Shown here one piece after another: positions 8,708-18,088 of a stretch of 28,978 nucleotides of DNA. The stretch's first letter is position 1. Every line of letters begins with the position of its first letter. Under the pieces are notes generated by a model. It worked only from the letters and a program-made list of their open reading frames with translations. It was not told the origin of the DNA and made no database searches. This stretch comes from Periconia sp. R9002 (lineage: Eukaryota > Ascomycota > Dothideomycetes > Pleosporales > Periconiaceae). A program made the position numbers and the translations under genes. The stretch is taken from NCBI GenBank assembly GCA_023627715.1, contig JAMAHW010000171.1, positions 1 through 28,978 of the forward strand, in the 5' to 3' direction.

Positions 8708-9280
8708 CTATTCGTCCGCGCGCTCCAGTGACACAATAGTTGAATTCGCTGGTTGCCCCCTCCAGATCTGGATAATGCGCATGATAAACGAATCAGGTTC
8801 CCCCCTCCAGATCTGGACAATGCGCTTGATAAACAACAAACCAGAAACACTTCCCGCAACCATGTAATTCATCAGTGCCCAAAATTCCGAGGAACTGAGA
8901 AACGAAAGATAGATCCATAGTCCGAAAGGAACAATCAGCAACCAACTATTACCCCCGAAAAATAACACGGAAGCAACCGACATGCTTGTCGTACCAAGCA
9001 GCCAAAAAATCGCATCCAGAGGGCGATTAGATGTATCCGATTCGCTCAATTCTTTACAGTTAGCCCATATCTAGAGTTATCTAAATATTCACATACCAGC
9101 ATAATCTGCGAATCCAAACCAAGGCATAAACATCAGCAGAAATAGCCCAACTGCAAGCGTTTGGATAGCTTCCTTAGAAAACTTGTAGGAACGTTGACAA
9201 ATGATGGAGACAAGCATCAACAGAATCATTTTGAAACTCATTATGGCAAACCACATTGGTTCAATGCCGAAGAACCCCAT
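8708..9280 (-). CDS. Small polytopic membrane protein, 175 aa
   Basis: Two exons on the minus strand, 9280-9097 and 9051-8708, joined across a 45-nt intron (GTATGT...GCTAACTGTAAAG); total 528 nt. The start MGFFGIEPMWFA is the first in-frame ATG. Four or five hydrophobic segments are visible: MWFAIMSFKMILLMLVSII, IQTLAVGLFLLMFMPWFGF, AIFWLLGTTSMSVASVLFF, SWLLIVPFGLWIYLSFLSS and NYMVAGSVSGLLFI. The C-terminal tail carries a 15-residue duplication (RIVQIWRGEP and RIIQIWRGQP). No family recognised. The joined exon boundary (ADYA-ELSES) and the match of hydrophobic pattern on both sides support one gene. Confidence 0.7.
8756..8834. repeat. 45-bp direct duplication inside membrane-protein gene
   Basis: CCCCCTCCAGATCTGGA occurs at about 8756 and 8801, with the following 17 bases almost identical (TAATGCGCATGATAAAC versus CAATGCGCTTGATAAAC). 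The period is 45 bp, so frame is kept and 15 residues are duplicated. Confidence 0.85.
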
Positions 9281-9439
9281 GGCCAAAAATGATAAAGCGG
9301 CAGAGGGATGGTGTGAAGAAGCGACAAGATGACGTATATAAAAGCTTGACGGCAGAGTGATGTACTCAAAAGCGCTGAGTGATGATGGTGGATGAAGGGA
9401 ACAGGAGATACTGGTGCGCGAGGTGCGCTTCTTATACAG

Positions 9440-9690
9440 TGGGTATGCCCACCCCCCAGGTCTAAATCCGGCCTCCTATCAGGCAGACATGCATGCATGC
9501 ATGATGTATGTACTTATCAGTTGCCTTTTTGCCAAGTTTGGATGCAGCACGTATTATCCTATCTGCAGGGTACCCGGTTTCGCAAGGCGCTAGAGCTTGC
9601 AGGGCTACAGCGCTACATCGGCCACATCATTCAATCTAGAACATGCAGTTTCAGAGGAGCAAGAAAAGAGTATTGATTGTGCTACAAAGA
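9440..9690. repeat. 3'-flank copy 1 of the tandem Cys/His gene unit
   Basis: This stretch downstream of the 9697 gene resembles 10945-11155 downstream of the 11166 gene. Shared landmarks in order are: a CCGGCCT...TATCAGGCAG block, a run of CATGCATG, TTGCC/GC-TTTTT-GC, GAGCACGTTTTAT versus CAGCACGTATTAT, CAAGGCG, and GCAGTTTCA-AGGGG/GAGC before the gene ends. It extends the duplication beyond the coding region. The spacer 9281-9439 has no gene I can support. Confidence 0.5.
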
Positions 9691-9696
9691 GTGAAG

Positions 9697-10854
9697 CTAC
9701 GGAAGTCTAACGGGCGACCCATCAAGAACGTCAGACACCACGCTTTCAACAACATGATTCCCAGTGTTCAACTTCGAAAGCTCTGCTGGAATAGCGTCAA
9801 GTATAGTGACCCAGAAAGTCCGCTCGCAGTCATGTCCCGTGATACTAACGCCACACCGACTTGCCAATGGGCGAGTCCACTTTACGCGTTCGAACAAATT
9901 TGTATGGTAGCAGTGTCCAGAGCATACCAAGCCCTGCCCCTTGACTGGTTTCGATTCCGGCCCTGCTAAAGCGCGCAACATACACAAGCCTACACAGAGT
10001 GCAGCGGAAACACGTTCCGCAGGCTGTGGCGGAGCAAATTTTTTCTCGAGTTTGCGGTCAAGGTCCTCGAGGTCCTCGAGGAATATACGGTACCATTCTG
10101 TGTCCTTTGTTGATAACGCGTAGTCCCAAAGGCGAACAGCTGGGTAGCGGCGCATGGGAATTATCGTTGCGATGTGGCTTCTGGTACTATGCTCCAAAAG
10201 TTCTTTCCTAGGGTCCAGTAGAATTTCTGCGAGGTAATGAATACATGCTTCGCTGCAATTATTAGTTTTAGTTCAAACTAAAAGAGATGAGCGTACCTCT
10301 CTTTAAGAAGGTCGTGGGCATCTTGACAAGTGAGGAATGCGAGTCTGGAGGTAAGATTACCTGACAGAAAGCATGGAAAGCACCCAATATCGCTTAGATC
10401 GCAGCCCAAATAGGACAGCACCTCCGGAAAAGTATCATCTAGTATCTTGACGGAGAGTGGCCTCGGTGGTTCTGATGATTGTGGTGCGATCGACCAAACT
10501 TTTTTGCCGAACATCTTCATAACGTGGAACATGTTCTCATCCACTGTGAAGTCGGGAGAAAGGTACTTGTTTTCAGACACCGCCGCTAACATACGCTCCA
10601 GAAGAGCAATACCCTGATCAGAAATCTCGTTGGAACTGCCGATGACTTCTTCGATACTCTCAGGGAGTTCCCCTAATCTGTAGTCGCCTTCTATAGTAAA
10701 TTGCGATATCGCTGAAACCCTGGTGGTTACACGAAATGTCTCTCGCTCAGACGCACGCTTAGTAGTTGTTAGTTTGGTTACCAAAGCCAAAGTAGACAAT
10801 TACCTTGTATTTTTCAAGAAAAAGACTCCGGGCATCCTGCCCAGCGAGCTCCAT
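9697..10854 (-). CDS. Tandem Cys/His orphan family, copy A, 355 aa
   Basis: Three minus-strand exons: 10854-10804, 10757-10297 and 10252-9697. Intron 1 (46 nt) is GTAATT...CTAACAACTACTAAG; intron 2 (44 nt) is GTACGC...CTAATAATTGCAG. The total is 1068 nt in one frame. The start MELAGQDARSLFLEKYK aligns with the start of copy B. The C-terminal exon has a motif C281-x2-H-x2-H-x16-C304-x6-H-x-C313 (CSGHCYHT ... RCGVSITGHDC) whose spacing is identical in copy B, plus shared blocks WDYALS, MLRAL and AKWT/VKWT-PLA. This suggests a bound metal or a conserved structural core. No known family is recognised. The middle exon is less conserved, with GCDLSD versus GCNLGD shared. Confidence 0.75.
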
Positions 10855-10944
10855 GATGGGTTGCAAAAGTAGATGCGAGGGCAGAGCGATGTTGGTGAGT
10901 GGATGGAATGTGCGAGGTATGTCCATCCTAGGCGATACCGCGGG

Positions 10945-11155
10945 CAAATACATTGCCCACCTCGTTCCGGATCCGGCCTTTTATCAGGCAGGCATGCATG
11001 ATGCATGCATCAATCGCTTTTTTGCTAAGCTAAGATGTATCGAGCACGTTTTATTCCCAAGGCGTCAGAGCTTATAAGATCACTGCATTACATGACACAT
11101 CACTTAGTATACAACGCTAACAGGCAGTTTCAAAGGGGTAACAAACTATGTACAG
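10945..11155. repeat. 3'-flank copy 2 of the tandem Cys/His gene unit
   Basis: Counterpart of 9440-9690: CCGGCCTTTTATCAGGCAGG, CATGCATGATGCATGCAT, a TTTTTTGC run, GAGCACGTTTTATTCCCAAG, and GGCAGTTTCAAAGGGG. It lies between the start of copy A (10854) and the stop of copy B (11166); the 311-bp spacer holds no other gene. Confidence 0.5.
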
Positions 11156-11165
11156 ATTGATTGTT

Positions 11166-12270
11166 CTATGAAGGGTGAATAAAGGGACGTTCTACGGGAA
11201 ACCAGTTTCTAACAGTATCTGACAGCGCGCGCTCAGCAGGGTTTTGAGCAAGGTTTGACAGCTGTTCTGAGCCCTTCGTGTGTACAACACCCCAAAATTC
11301 CGTCTGGCAGCAATGTCCCGTCAGGGGGGCGCCACACAGCCGTGCCAATGGTAACGTCCACTTCGCATGCTTGAATATATATGTGTGATAGCCGTGAACT
11401 GGACAGGAGTCCTGTTCATCAATTGGTTTCAACCTTTTCAAAGCGCGCAACATAGACATTCCGACTAACACTGCTGTGGAAAGACCTTCCTTGGATTGTG
11501 GCAGATTGAGATAGTAACATTCAAGGTGACTGAGATATGAATAGTACCAATGTGTCGCACTTGACGATAATGCATAGTCTTGAAGACATGCCGGGAAGCG
11601 GTGCATAGCAATGATTCCTGCGATCTCGTGCTTGATGTCGATCTTCTTCTCTAGGAGGGGTGGTTGAATGACTGCGAGCCACTGGAGACTGAAGTTGCTA
11701 CAACTGTTAGTTTTGCCCTCAACTCTGAGGGGTAAGCCTTACATTTCTTGAAGAAGTTTATGGACATCTTGACAAAGGAGCAATGCGAGTTTACTAGTAA
11801 GCCGAGGACTCATCCCTCCTAGTACCTCATAATCCCCTAGGTTGCAGCCCAACAAGCGCAGCACATCTGGGAACTCAGCACCCAAAGGCATTACGGAGAG
11901 TGCCTTCGATTGATGTTCATCGAACACCTGCATCAGATGTGTCGCGTTCTCGTTCACCGTGAGTTCGAGAAGTGTGCCCTTGTCCTCTACCTCTTCCCAA
12001 ATGTGGGTCTCAGTGAACAGACGTCCTGCGAGAGCGAAGCCCTGTTCTGTTATTGTGTTGGGCCTCCCAAGGGCTATTTCGACTTTTTCGGGAGTGCTCA
12101 GCGCCTCGTAGTTTGCTGATATGGACCGCTCAAATGTGGATAAAAGGCTGGCCAACTTCTGTCTCGCACCCTCAGGCGCGCGCTTGATAGTTGTTAGCTT
12201 TGTCACTAAAAGTGAAGTGAACGACTACCTTGTATGCATTAAGCAGAACTTGCTTTTGAGTGAGCCGCAT
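11166..12270 (-). CDS. Tandem Cys/His orphan family, copy B, 337 aa
   Basis: Three minus-strand exons: 12270-12229, 12182-11743 and 11697-11166. Intron 1 (46 nt) is GTAGTC...GCTAACAACTATCAAG; intron 2 (45 nt) is GTAAGG...ACTAACAGTTGTAG. Both introns sit at the same positions and phases (0 and 2) as in copy A, which is strong evidence for both models. The start is MRLTQKQVLLNAYK. The motif C259-x2-H-x2-H-x16-C282-x6-H-x-C291 (CPVHGYHT ... LCGAPLTGHCC) matches copy A in spacing although flanking sequence has diverged widely. The protein has no signal peptide or membrane span. Function unknown; the pair looks like an old tandem duplication under constraint at the Cys/His core. Confidence 0.75.
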
Positions 12271-12365
12271 AATTTTAAGACACGTTTTTCAGAAGAGTGT
12301 AGTAAACGCAAAGAACGACGGTACTGTACGAAAGAAGCCGCTGTGAAGGGGGAGATCCGTTTCTA

Positions 12366-12500
12366 GGAAGGGTCCTCACTGTAGCCGAAGACTACAGACA
12401 GGGGGGTCACTGTAGCCGAAGACTACAGACAGGGGGGTCACTGTAGCCGAAGACTACAGACAGGGATGTCTCTACAGCCCGCAGACGACAGACGGGGGTG
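12366..12500. repeat. 31-bp G-rich minisatellite in a divergent promoter
   Basis: Unit GGGGGGTCACTGTAGCCGAA-GACTACAGACA (31 bp), three near-perfect copies from about 12370 to 12463, then two decayed copies to 12500. It lies between copy B (starting 12270, minus) and the hydrolase (starting 12587, plus). Its consensus resembles the minisatellite at 16488-16774. The rest of the spacer shows nothing else I can name. Confidence 0.9.
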
Positions 12501-12586
12501 GCTCTGTAGCTGACAGCCCAAAAGCGATGAAATTGCAGAGATTCGCCTGCTCAGCTCACTCAACTGTTAATCATTGAAATCCAGTC

Positions 12587-13965
12587 ATGTCGCCATACTG
12601 TTGGGAGGCTATGTTTCTCGAAGAAGGCGATAAACTTGAAGCAAGTTTGGAACAGGAGCATCTTTGGGATGATTACTACTGTTTCGACATCGCGCCCGTT
12701 CAAGACGAGGTTCAATTGAGTCTTCATATCCGTGTTCACAAAGACCTCTGCGATGGAAAACCCCAATCCACCGCTGTTCATGTGAATTGGCCGGGGGGCG
12801 GGTTGGTGAGCATCTCATTTTCATCAATACTAGCATTGACGCCGACTAATCGATCCAGTGCACCGGCGCAGAGCCGAAATACAAGCCATGGAATCACTGT
12901 TTCTTCAAAGACTTTCTTACCAAAAACACGATCATGGTTGCAGGCCGTTATCCACTCCTCCCCGAAAGCTCTTCCAATGCTATTAAAGCATATGTACGTG
13001 CATTCTTGCGATATCTTGGCACCGAAACTGCAAACTTGAAGAGTGAAATCACGACTCGATATCCGTCCATGGTTTCAGACATCAGGACAGACTATGTCGT
13101 TGTGACTGCAGAAAGCGCGGGAGCTATTCCAGCTAATTACATGTGGCTTCTCTCATACGGAACTGGAGTTGTGGTTTATGTGCTATTTCTTCTGTGTGGG
13201 GTGACAGGGGACTATATGCGATGTTCGGGGTCTATGTTTATGAATCGAACATATGGCATGAGTCAGGTGCGGAAGTGTGCACAAGAAATTGTCGTCGAAA
13301 GGTATAGCTTGCCCCTTCAGCTCACGCCACGGCTCGGCTCCTTTCCGGTCCGAGGGATGGGAGCTGCTTTTAGCCTTTCAAGGACCTCGTGTTCTATGAT
13401 TATCGATGGAACGAAACAAGTACGTTCTATGTGGCGGTTGTTATTCATGAACTGGTCAGTGTTGCAAGAGATGCAGGCTATGGCAGGTGAAGACTTCTCA
13501 TTGACCGGGGCATGCGAGGGCCCTTGCTTAGATGATAATATTGTCAGTCCCCGAGCGATTATAAGAGAAGTAGGAGAGAGATTGATTGATTTGAGAGATG
13601 TGGATCGTGAAATGCTGGCTGAGAAGGCTGGTGCAGCGCAAGTCAGAAAGTTTGGCCCTCGCTTTATACCAGAACAGAATGCATTCGAGATCACGCTGGA
13701 TCCAATGACGAAGGAAAAGCCTGACTACTGTCCGAAGATGAGACTCGTCCACGGTCTCGAAGATCGCCATGTGCCGCATGAAGATAGCAAAGAGTATGAA
13801 AGACTCGTGCGCAAACTCTACCCGAAAGCCGAAATCGAATCGAGATACGTACCGGGCAAAGCTCACGCTTTCGCTTACAACGAGCGAGGACCAGAGATAC
13901 AGGAGATAACGGCAGTACTTTGCGGGGATTTAGAAAGCCTCCAATCTATTCAATCATCGATGTAG
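12587..13965 (+). CDS. Alpha/beta hydrolase (hydrolase-3 type), 441 aa
   Basis: Exons 12587-12805 and 12859-13965, with a 53-nt intron (GTGAGC...CGACTAATCGATCCAG); removing it restores GGGL-CTGAEPKYKPWNHCF in frame. Landmarks of the family: oxyanion-loop position NWPGGGL (67-73), GRYPLLPESS (102-111, equivalent to NYRLLPE), nucleophile AESAGA with Ser159, then HGLEDRHVPHEDS with Asp375 and GKAHAF with His409. These form a plausible Ser-Asp-His triad. Two features deviate: the usual HGGG is PGGG and the residue before Glu-Ser is Ala, not Gly. The centre (about 180-290) is poorly recognisable. A possible 40-nt intron at 13420-13460 would break frame and was not used. Esterase or lipase-like activity is inferred from the fold only. 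Confidence 0.75.
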
Positions 13966-14438
13966 GAAGAGCTCGTCGAGATGGGTATCGGAACCGGTCA
14001 ATCTTTTGTGCCTTGCTGGAGTTGAACGGGAAAGCGAGATGTCATATTTATCCATCAAATCGTCTAGGGCGTCCAGTGGATCCTCGGACACACCAGACTT
14101 TCCCATCACCTTCTCCACGCGAACGATCGAGTTCTTATGATGCTTGGAGCATTTGTCTTCTCCGTCGAGCGCCTTCTTGCGTGTAGCAGGCTCTGCGAAG
14201 AGCTGCTTGTCCGTTAGTTCACGACGGTGACCTCAAGGCTTTCAATTGTTCTGACCTTTACATGTGCATCCCGGTTTGGGAAGAAATTGACATCTGGGCT
14301 TTTCTTTTTCTTCTTGTTGGTGATTACTTGGTCGGATGGGAATAACTGTTTGACTCCGACGCAACTGTTTGTCAGGGACGGCTCAAGGCTTGAACCTTGG
14401 TTGGAGGAAGACGATGAAGAGCTAACGCAACTCGTCAT
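13954..14438 (-). CDS. Hypothetical charged protein, 141 aa, overlapping hydrolase 3' end
   Basis: Two minus-strand exons, 14438-14262 and 14202-13954, joined across a 59-nt intron (GTAAAG...GTGAACTAACGGACAAGCAG) with both boundaries in phase 0. The N terminus is Ser-rich (MTSCVSSSSSSSNQGSS), followed by a KKKKK run that could act as a nuclear signal, and a C-terminal half rich in Lys, Asp and Leu (DPLDALDDLMDKYDIS). No known domain. Its last 12 bp overlap the last 12 bp of the alpha/beta hydrolase on the other strand, each stop lying inside the other gene. Confidence 0.6.
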
Positions 14439-15003
14439 TGTTGTAGAAGGTATGATGTTTCAGCGGTCGTAAATCGGAACCCGGGCGCTTCTAGTCCTGT
14501 CTCTACTGCATTATGTCAATCGATATGTACTACTGGGGCTACCCCTGCACGTGACTTGTGGATCTCACACTAGTTCCATGGTGCCCTTTCGGAGGACGAC
14601 ACGGCTGACTAGGACGCGCAACCGGTAATTAGCACAGACCGCATGTGGATGTATAAACTATGGTACTTGGCATGATGTTGCAAGGAACAGATGCATCATA
14701 GGGGACGTTTTGGCCAATTACATCATTTTGCCAGGCTTATACGGTTTTCCGGTGAAGCAAGGCTGAGAAACCACTGTATTTGCTGGAGAGTGAGGCTCAT
14801 TAATTATTATTGATATATCTGATGGTCCGCCGTCGCTCTACACCTGATCGCAAAACAACTACCTGAGTTGACGCTAAACAGTTGACATCTGGAACCCCGC
14901 CTCAATTTTAGTCATGCGTTTCCAAGCACAGACCACATTACATTTTCGCTCGCAAGCCACGTCACAGCCGTGCTGTAAGACAGTAAACCATCCAGCGCCT
15001 ACG
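14439..15003. other. Intergenic region, no gene seen
   Basis: About 565 bp upstream of both the minus-strand gene at 14438 and the plus-strand gene at 15004. It contains AT-rich patches (TTAATTATTATTGATATATC near 14799) suitable for a promoter. The frame of the next gene is open back to an ATG at 14914, which could be its true start. Nothing else is supported. Confidence 0.3.
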
Positions 15004-15468
15004 ATGCCTGCTATCCGAATTGCCAGATTTGATGGACTAGAGGAAAGAATCGCCCCAGTGCGCGCTGAGATTATCCAGGCTGGTCGCGAAGCAAAATCCA
15101 CGCCTGGGCCGCCGCCAAGATTCGATATCAGCAAGTTCCAGGACGTCGAGAAATTTATGCGCGGTATCTGGGAAAACAAGGTAACCGAACTATTTTCTTC
15201 GTGAAACGCCCGTGCTGATTGAAAGAAGGAATTTTCTCATTCAAGTGGTGTTGTAATCAAGCCTGGCAAGACAGCGACCTTTGGACCGAAATTCTCTTAT
15301 CTCATCGTTGTACTTGAGGTAGAAGGGCCTGGAAAGTGGAGGATCAACGGCGTAGAGATGGATATAAGTGTTTTAGATGTTCTGGTGTGTGAAGACTCGA
15401 CAGCGTCCTGTGATCCGGCATCTGCATCCCTGGTTGCCTGTGCTTATGCCTTCGGTGGAGGAAAATAA
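15004..15468 (+). CDS. Hypothetical protein, 139 aa (169 if ATG at 14914)
   Basis: Exons 15004-15180 and 15226-15468, with a 45-nt intron (GTAACC...TGCTGATTGAAAG) joining in phase 0. The protein begins MPAIRIARFDGLEERIAPVR and continues with FSYLIVVLEVEGPGKWRING in the second exon, then ends VACAYAFGGGK. An upstream in-frame ATG at 14914 would add 30 residues. The second exon is predicted beta-rich and has two closely spaced cysteines plus one near the end. I recognise no family. The final 25 bp overlap the 3' end of the minus-strand gene at 15444. Confidence 0.55.
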
Positions 15469-16208
15469 TCTCCACTTCGGAGCCAGTCGTCCATGTTGAA
15501 AGTGCTTACAGGCGGTGGAGGGTTTATTTTTCGTTTGACCATGTCCTCAAGGTCGTTCTCTGATAGAAATCCACACATCTCTTGAAGGACCTTTTGTACC
15601 TTGCTCGTTCTATGCCACTCCTCCAGCTGGTCCAGTGACAGATTGTTTGTTTGTATCGCGTTGGTTATGTTCTTGAACTTGTAACCCACTAGCAAAAGCA
15701 GTCTAGCGATTTGGCGTTTGAAAAGTTCCTTGACGGTTTTCCCGCCCCGATACTGCCACTTGTTGTTGCGCTTGTAAAACTTGTCGTTCGCCTTGGGATA
15801 TTTTTCTAAATTCCTGACGCACTTTCGGGCTAAATCTAGGTGCGATATTATCTTCCTCCGCTGTTCTTGTCCAAGTTTAACGAGTCTTCGGCCACGAAGT
15901 AGTGCGGTACTTAACGATTTGGCGGTTGCTGTACCATCTCCTGCCTCTGCCACTTCCTCTGCCTCTGTCTCATCTCCTGCCTCTGCCTCTGCCTCTGTCT
16001 CTGTCTCATCTCCTGCCTCTGCCGTTGTGCCATTATCTTCGTCTACCGTTGTGCCTGCATTGGGTGATGGGTAGGCGTTGATTTTGTGATTCGAAGCCAA
16101 TGCCAATGCGATTTTGGTATTCGCCGCAATCAGTAGATCGAAGTAAAGTGCTAACTCATCGGAAGAAGCTTGTGTAATAATCTCCAAGGCCGTTTTGACC
16201 GATGGCAT
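15444..16208 (-). CDS. Hypothetical protein, 254 aa, with acidic Glu-Ala-Thr repeat and basic C-terminal half
   Basis: Single minus-strand exon; ATG at 16208 is the first Met in the frame (MPSVKTALEIITQASSDE). Residues about 57-95 are an acidic low-complexity stretch made of EAGDETEAE-type units, encoded by a short GCCTCTGCCTCTGTCTC-like repeat. From residue 100 on it is strongly basic and helical (LLRGRRLVKLGQEQRRKIIS, KRNNKWQYRGGK), followed by INPPPPVSTFNMDDW and a short end. It might bind nucleic acid or another acidic partner, but that is composition-based guesswork. Its 3' end overlaps the convergent gene by 25 bp. Confidence 0.65.
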   Translation of the reverse strand: MPSVKTALEIITQASSDELALYFDLLIAANTKIALALASNHKINAYPSPNAGTTVDEDNGTTAEAGDETETEAEAEAGDETEAEEVAEAGDGTATAKSLSTALLRGRRLVKLGQEQRRKIISHLDLARKCVRNLEKYPKANDKFYKRNNKWQYRGGKTVKELFKRQIARLLLLVGYKFKNITNAIQTNNLSLDQLEEWHRTSKVQKVLQEMCGFLSENDLEDMVKRKINPPPPVSTFNMDDWLRSGDYFPPPKA

Positions 16209-16487
16209 CGTATGGACGGGAGAACGCCAAGGCTGGTGAGAGCTGAGAACGCGTGGAGTGAGCGTAACCAAGCTCTCGTGGACAATCAGTGCTACGATCG
16301 AAGTGATCTCCGTAGGAGCGACGGGTGAATAGGTTCGAGACGGCTAGGGAAACGCAGGACCCAACTAGTGTAGAATTGCTGCCCGGATCAGGCACTATGA
16401 ATGTTGTAGTCGGAGTTAAGTCCAAATGGAGGAGAGAGGAACGTCGATGGACAGTACTTCGGCCGGAGCTTGCCTTCACGTGAGGAG

Positions 16488-16774
16488 GGGGTGTCTATGG
16501 CACGTGGCTGTAGACGGGGGATGTCTATTGCAGTGCAGGCTAGAGGCAGGAGGATGTCTGTTGCGTTGTAGACTACAGGCAAGAGGATGTCTGTTGCGTA
16601 AAGGCTATAGGCAGGGGGGTGTCTATTGCATCGCGGCTACAGGTAGGGGGGTGTCTGTTGCATCGGGGCTACAGGTAGGGGGGTGTCTGTTGCATCGGCT
16701 ACAGGCAGGGGGGTGTCTATTGCGTTGGGACTACAGGCAGGGGGGTGGCTGTTGCACCGGGGCTACAGGCAGAA
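16488..16774. repeat. 29-33 bp G-rich minisatellite in a divergent promoter
   Basis: About nine degenerate units of the type GGGGGGTGTCTGTTGCATCG-GGGCTACAGGCA. Spacing between clear copies is 32, 29 and 33 bp at 16651, 16683, 16712 and 16745. It lies between the divergent genes starting at 16208 (minus) and 16868 (plus). An open frame through it is a by-product of the repeat. The unit is related to the one at 12366-12500 (shared G6, CTGT-GC and CTACAG-CA). Confidence 0.9.
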
Positions 16775-16867
16775 GACGGCCATTGTCTATTGCACAATAG
16801 ACAAGAGGATTAGGATTAACCTCCACTCAAGTTCAAAAGCTTCCTACACCAAACATCCAGCTGCACT

Positions 16868-17964
16868 ATGTATCATTTCGAGGTCCTCAGCGTAATCGCT
16901 GCCACGCAACTTGTTTCTCTCATTGTCTTCGCGGTTCAAACCATATTACCACCCTGTTTAAGGTGGTTCGAGATACAGCAACACCCAAAACTTGCAGACG
17001 AACCCTCACCAGAGGAGCAGATCTTTATCCACCGAACATTACGCTTCTTCCACCCATCTCTGATAGCTGTTGCCCTTCTTCAACAGATTCTATTACATGT
17101 CGCGATTCAGTTTAAACGTCACGAAAGGCTCGTCAATGCGGGCGATGTGTTCGTCAATGCCAATACAGCATTTGGGGTAGTCGCAATCTGGGTAAGTACA
17201 CCAAATCACGCATAACCCAAAGGCTCATTCCTGATAGATTATCCACAACAATCGCGCACCTCCTCGTCCCCGGCTCTGCGGAATGCCGGAATGCTTTGTT
17301 GCTTCAATTACCTGCTTGAGCCTCGTCACTCTACCCCTCGATTACTTCGTCGTCAACCGAGAGTACTCGGGCACATACCTCATATTCTCTACAATACTCA
17401 TAATTGCCTGCACCGTTATGCTTGCCGTCCTCCGTTTCGATTGGAGTTCATCCTACACTCCATGGTTCTTAGTTCTTCACATGATTGTGGCTGCCGTGGG
17501 CGTGACTGTCTCGAACAGTAGCAAAGAGGGCCGGACATGGGGCAGAGAGTACAACTCCGTGTGCTTAGCTTCTGTCCAGATCCTTTTCTTGTTGTGCGAT
17601 TTGTCAAAACGCGTACCAGGCATTTGGAAATGTGCAGAACGGAACATAGCTTGCTCTAAGTTAGTGTGGAGGCTTCTTGAAAGATACGAAGAACGGCATC
17701 GAGTGAGACAAGAGGAGCTAACTCCCAGCGTTTACTTGCGTCTAAATGCGGAGGACAGGGATCTGCTTCTCGACGTTTGCAGATGTAACGTGGACGCTCT
17801 GGAGGTATTGGACACAAGGCCTTGCGTTGGAGACACGGGGTTGCATTGGACAAAGGCTCGAATGGTCATTTTTGAGGAGCTACAAGTGAGTTACAAGTTT
17901 CAGGCAATCTTTCCCGACTGACAGCTCCCAGCTCAAGATTGTCGACTTGTTCTATTCTTCGTGA
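16868..17964 (+). CDS. Polytopic membrane protein, about 334 aa
   Basis: Three exons: 16868-17191, 17238-17885 and 17932-17964. Intron 1 (46 nt) is GTAAGT...CTGATAG; intron 2 (46 nt) is GTGAGT...CTGACAGCTCCCAG and converts the tail from QVSYKFQAIFPD to QLKIVDLFYSS. Hydrophobic segments: VLSVIAATQLVSLIVFAVQT (near 8-27), SLIAVALLQQILLHVAI, FGVVAIWII, FVASITCLSLVTLPLDYFVV, YLIFSTILIIACTVMLAVL and WFLVLHMIVAAVGVTV. The soluble C-terminal third (ERYEERHRVRQEELT...) is probably cytosolic. No family recognised. Intron 2 is less certain because the unspliced frame also ends naturally at 17921. Confidence 0.7.
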
Positions 17965-18088
17965 GCATCACGTCTGGTGGTAAATAGGGCTTTCAATTCG
18001 TTGTGCTTGAGTAATCTGGTGATCCGGCCGTTACAGCCATGTAGTCGAGAGCAGAGGAATTGAATTGTGATTTAGCAAACATGAACCC

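Noticed and set aside
9488..9503. CATGCATGCATG run as a possible regulatory palindrome
   Set aside because: A simple short repeat that also occurs near 10993 and 20243; no link to a particular gene could be argued.
12366..12500. CRISPR-like direct repeats
   Set aside because: Units are contiguous with no unique spacers, and the genome is eukaryotic; this is a minisatellite.
16426..16800. 125-residue open frame through the minisatellite
   Set aside because: Its whole content is the translated repeat; no ATG context or homologous feature supports it.
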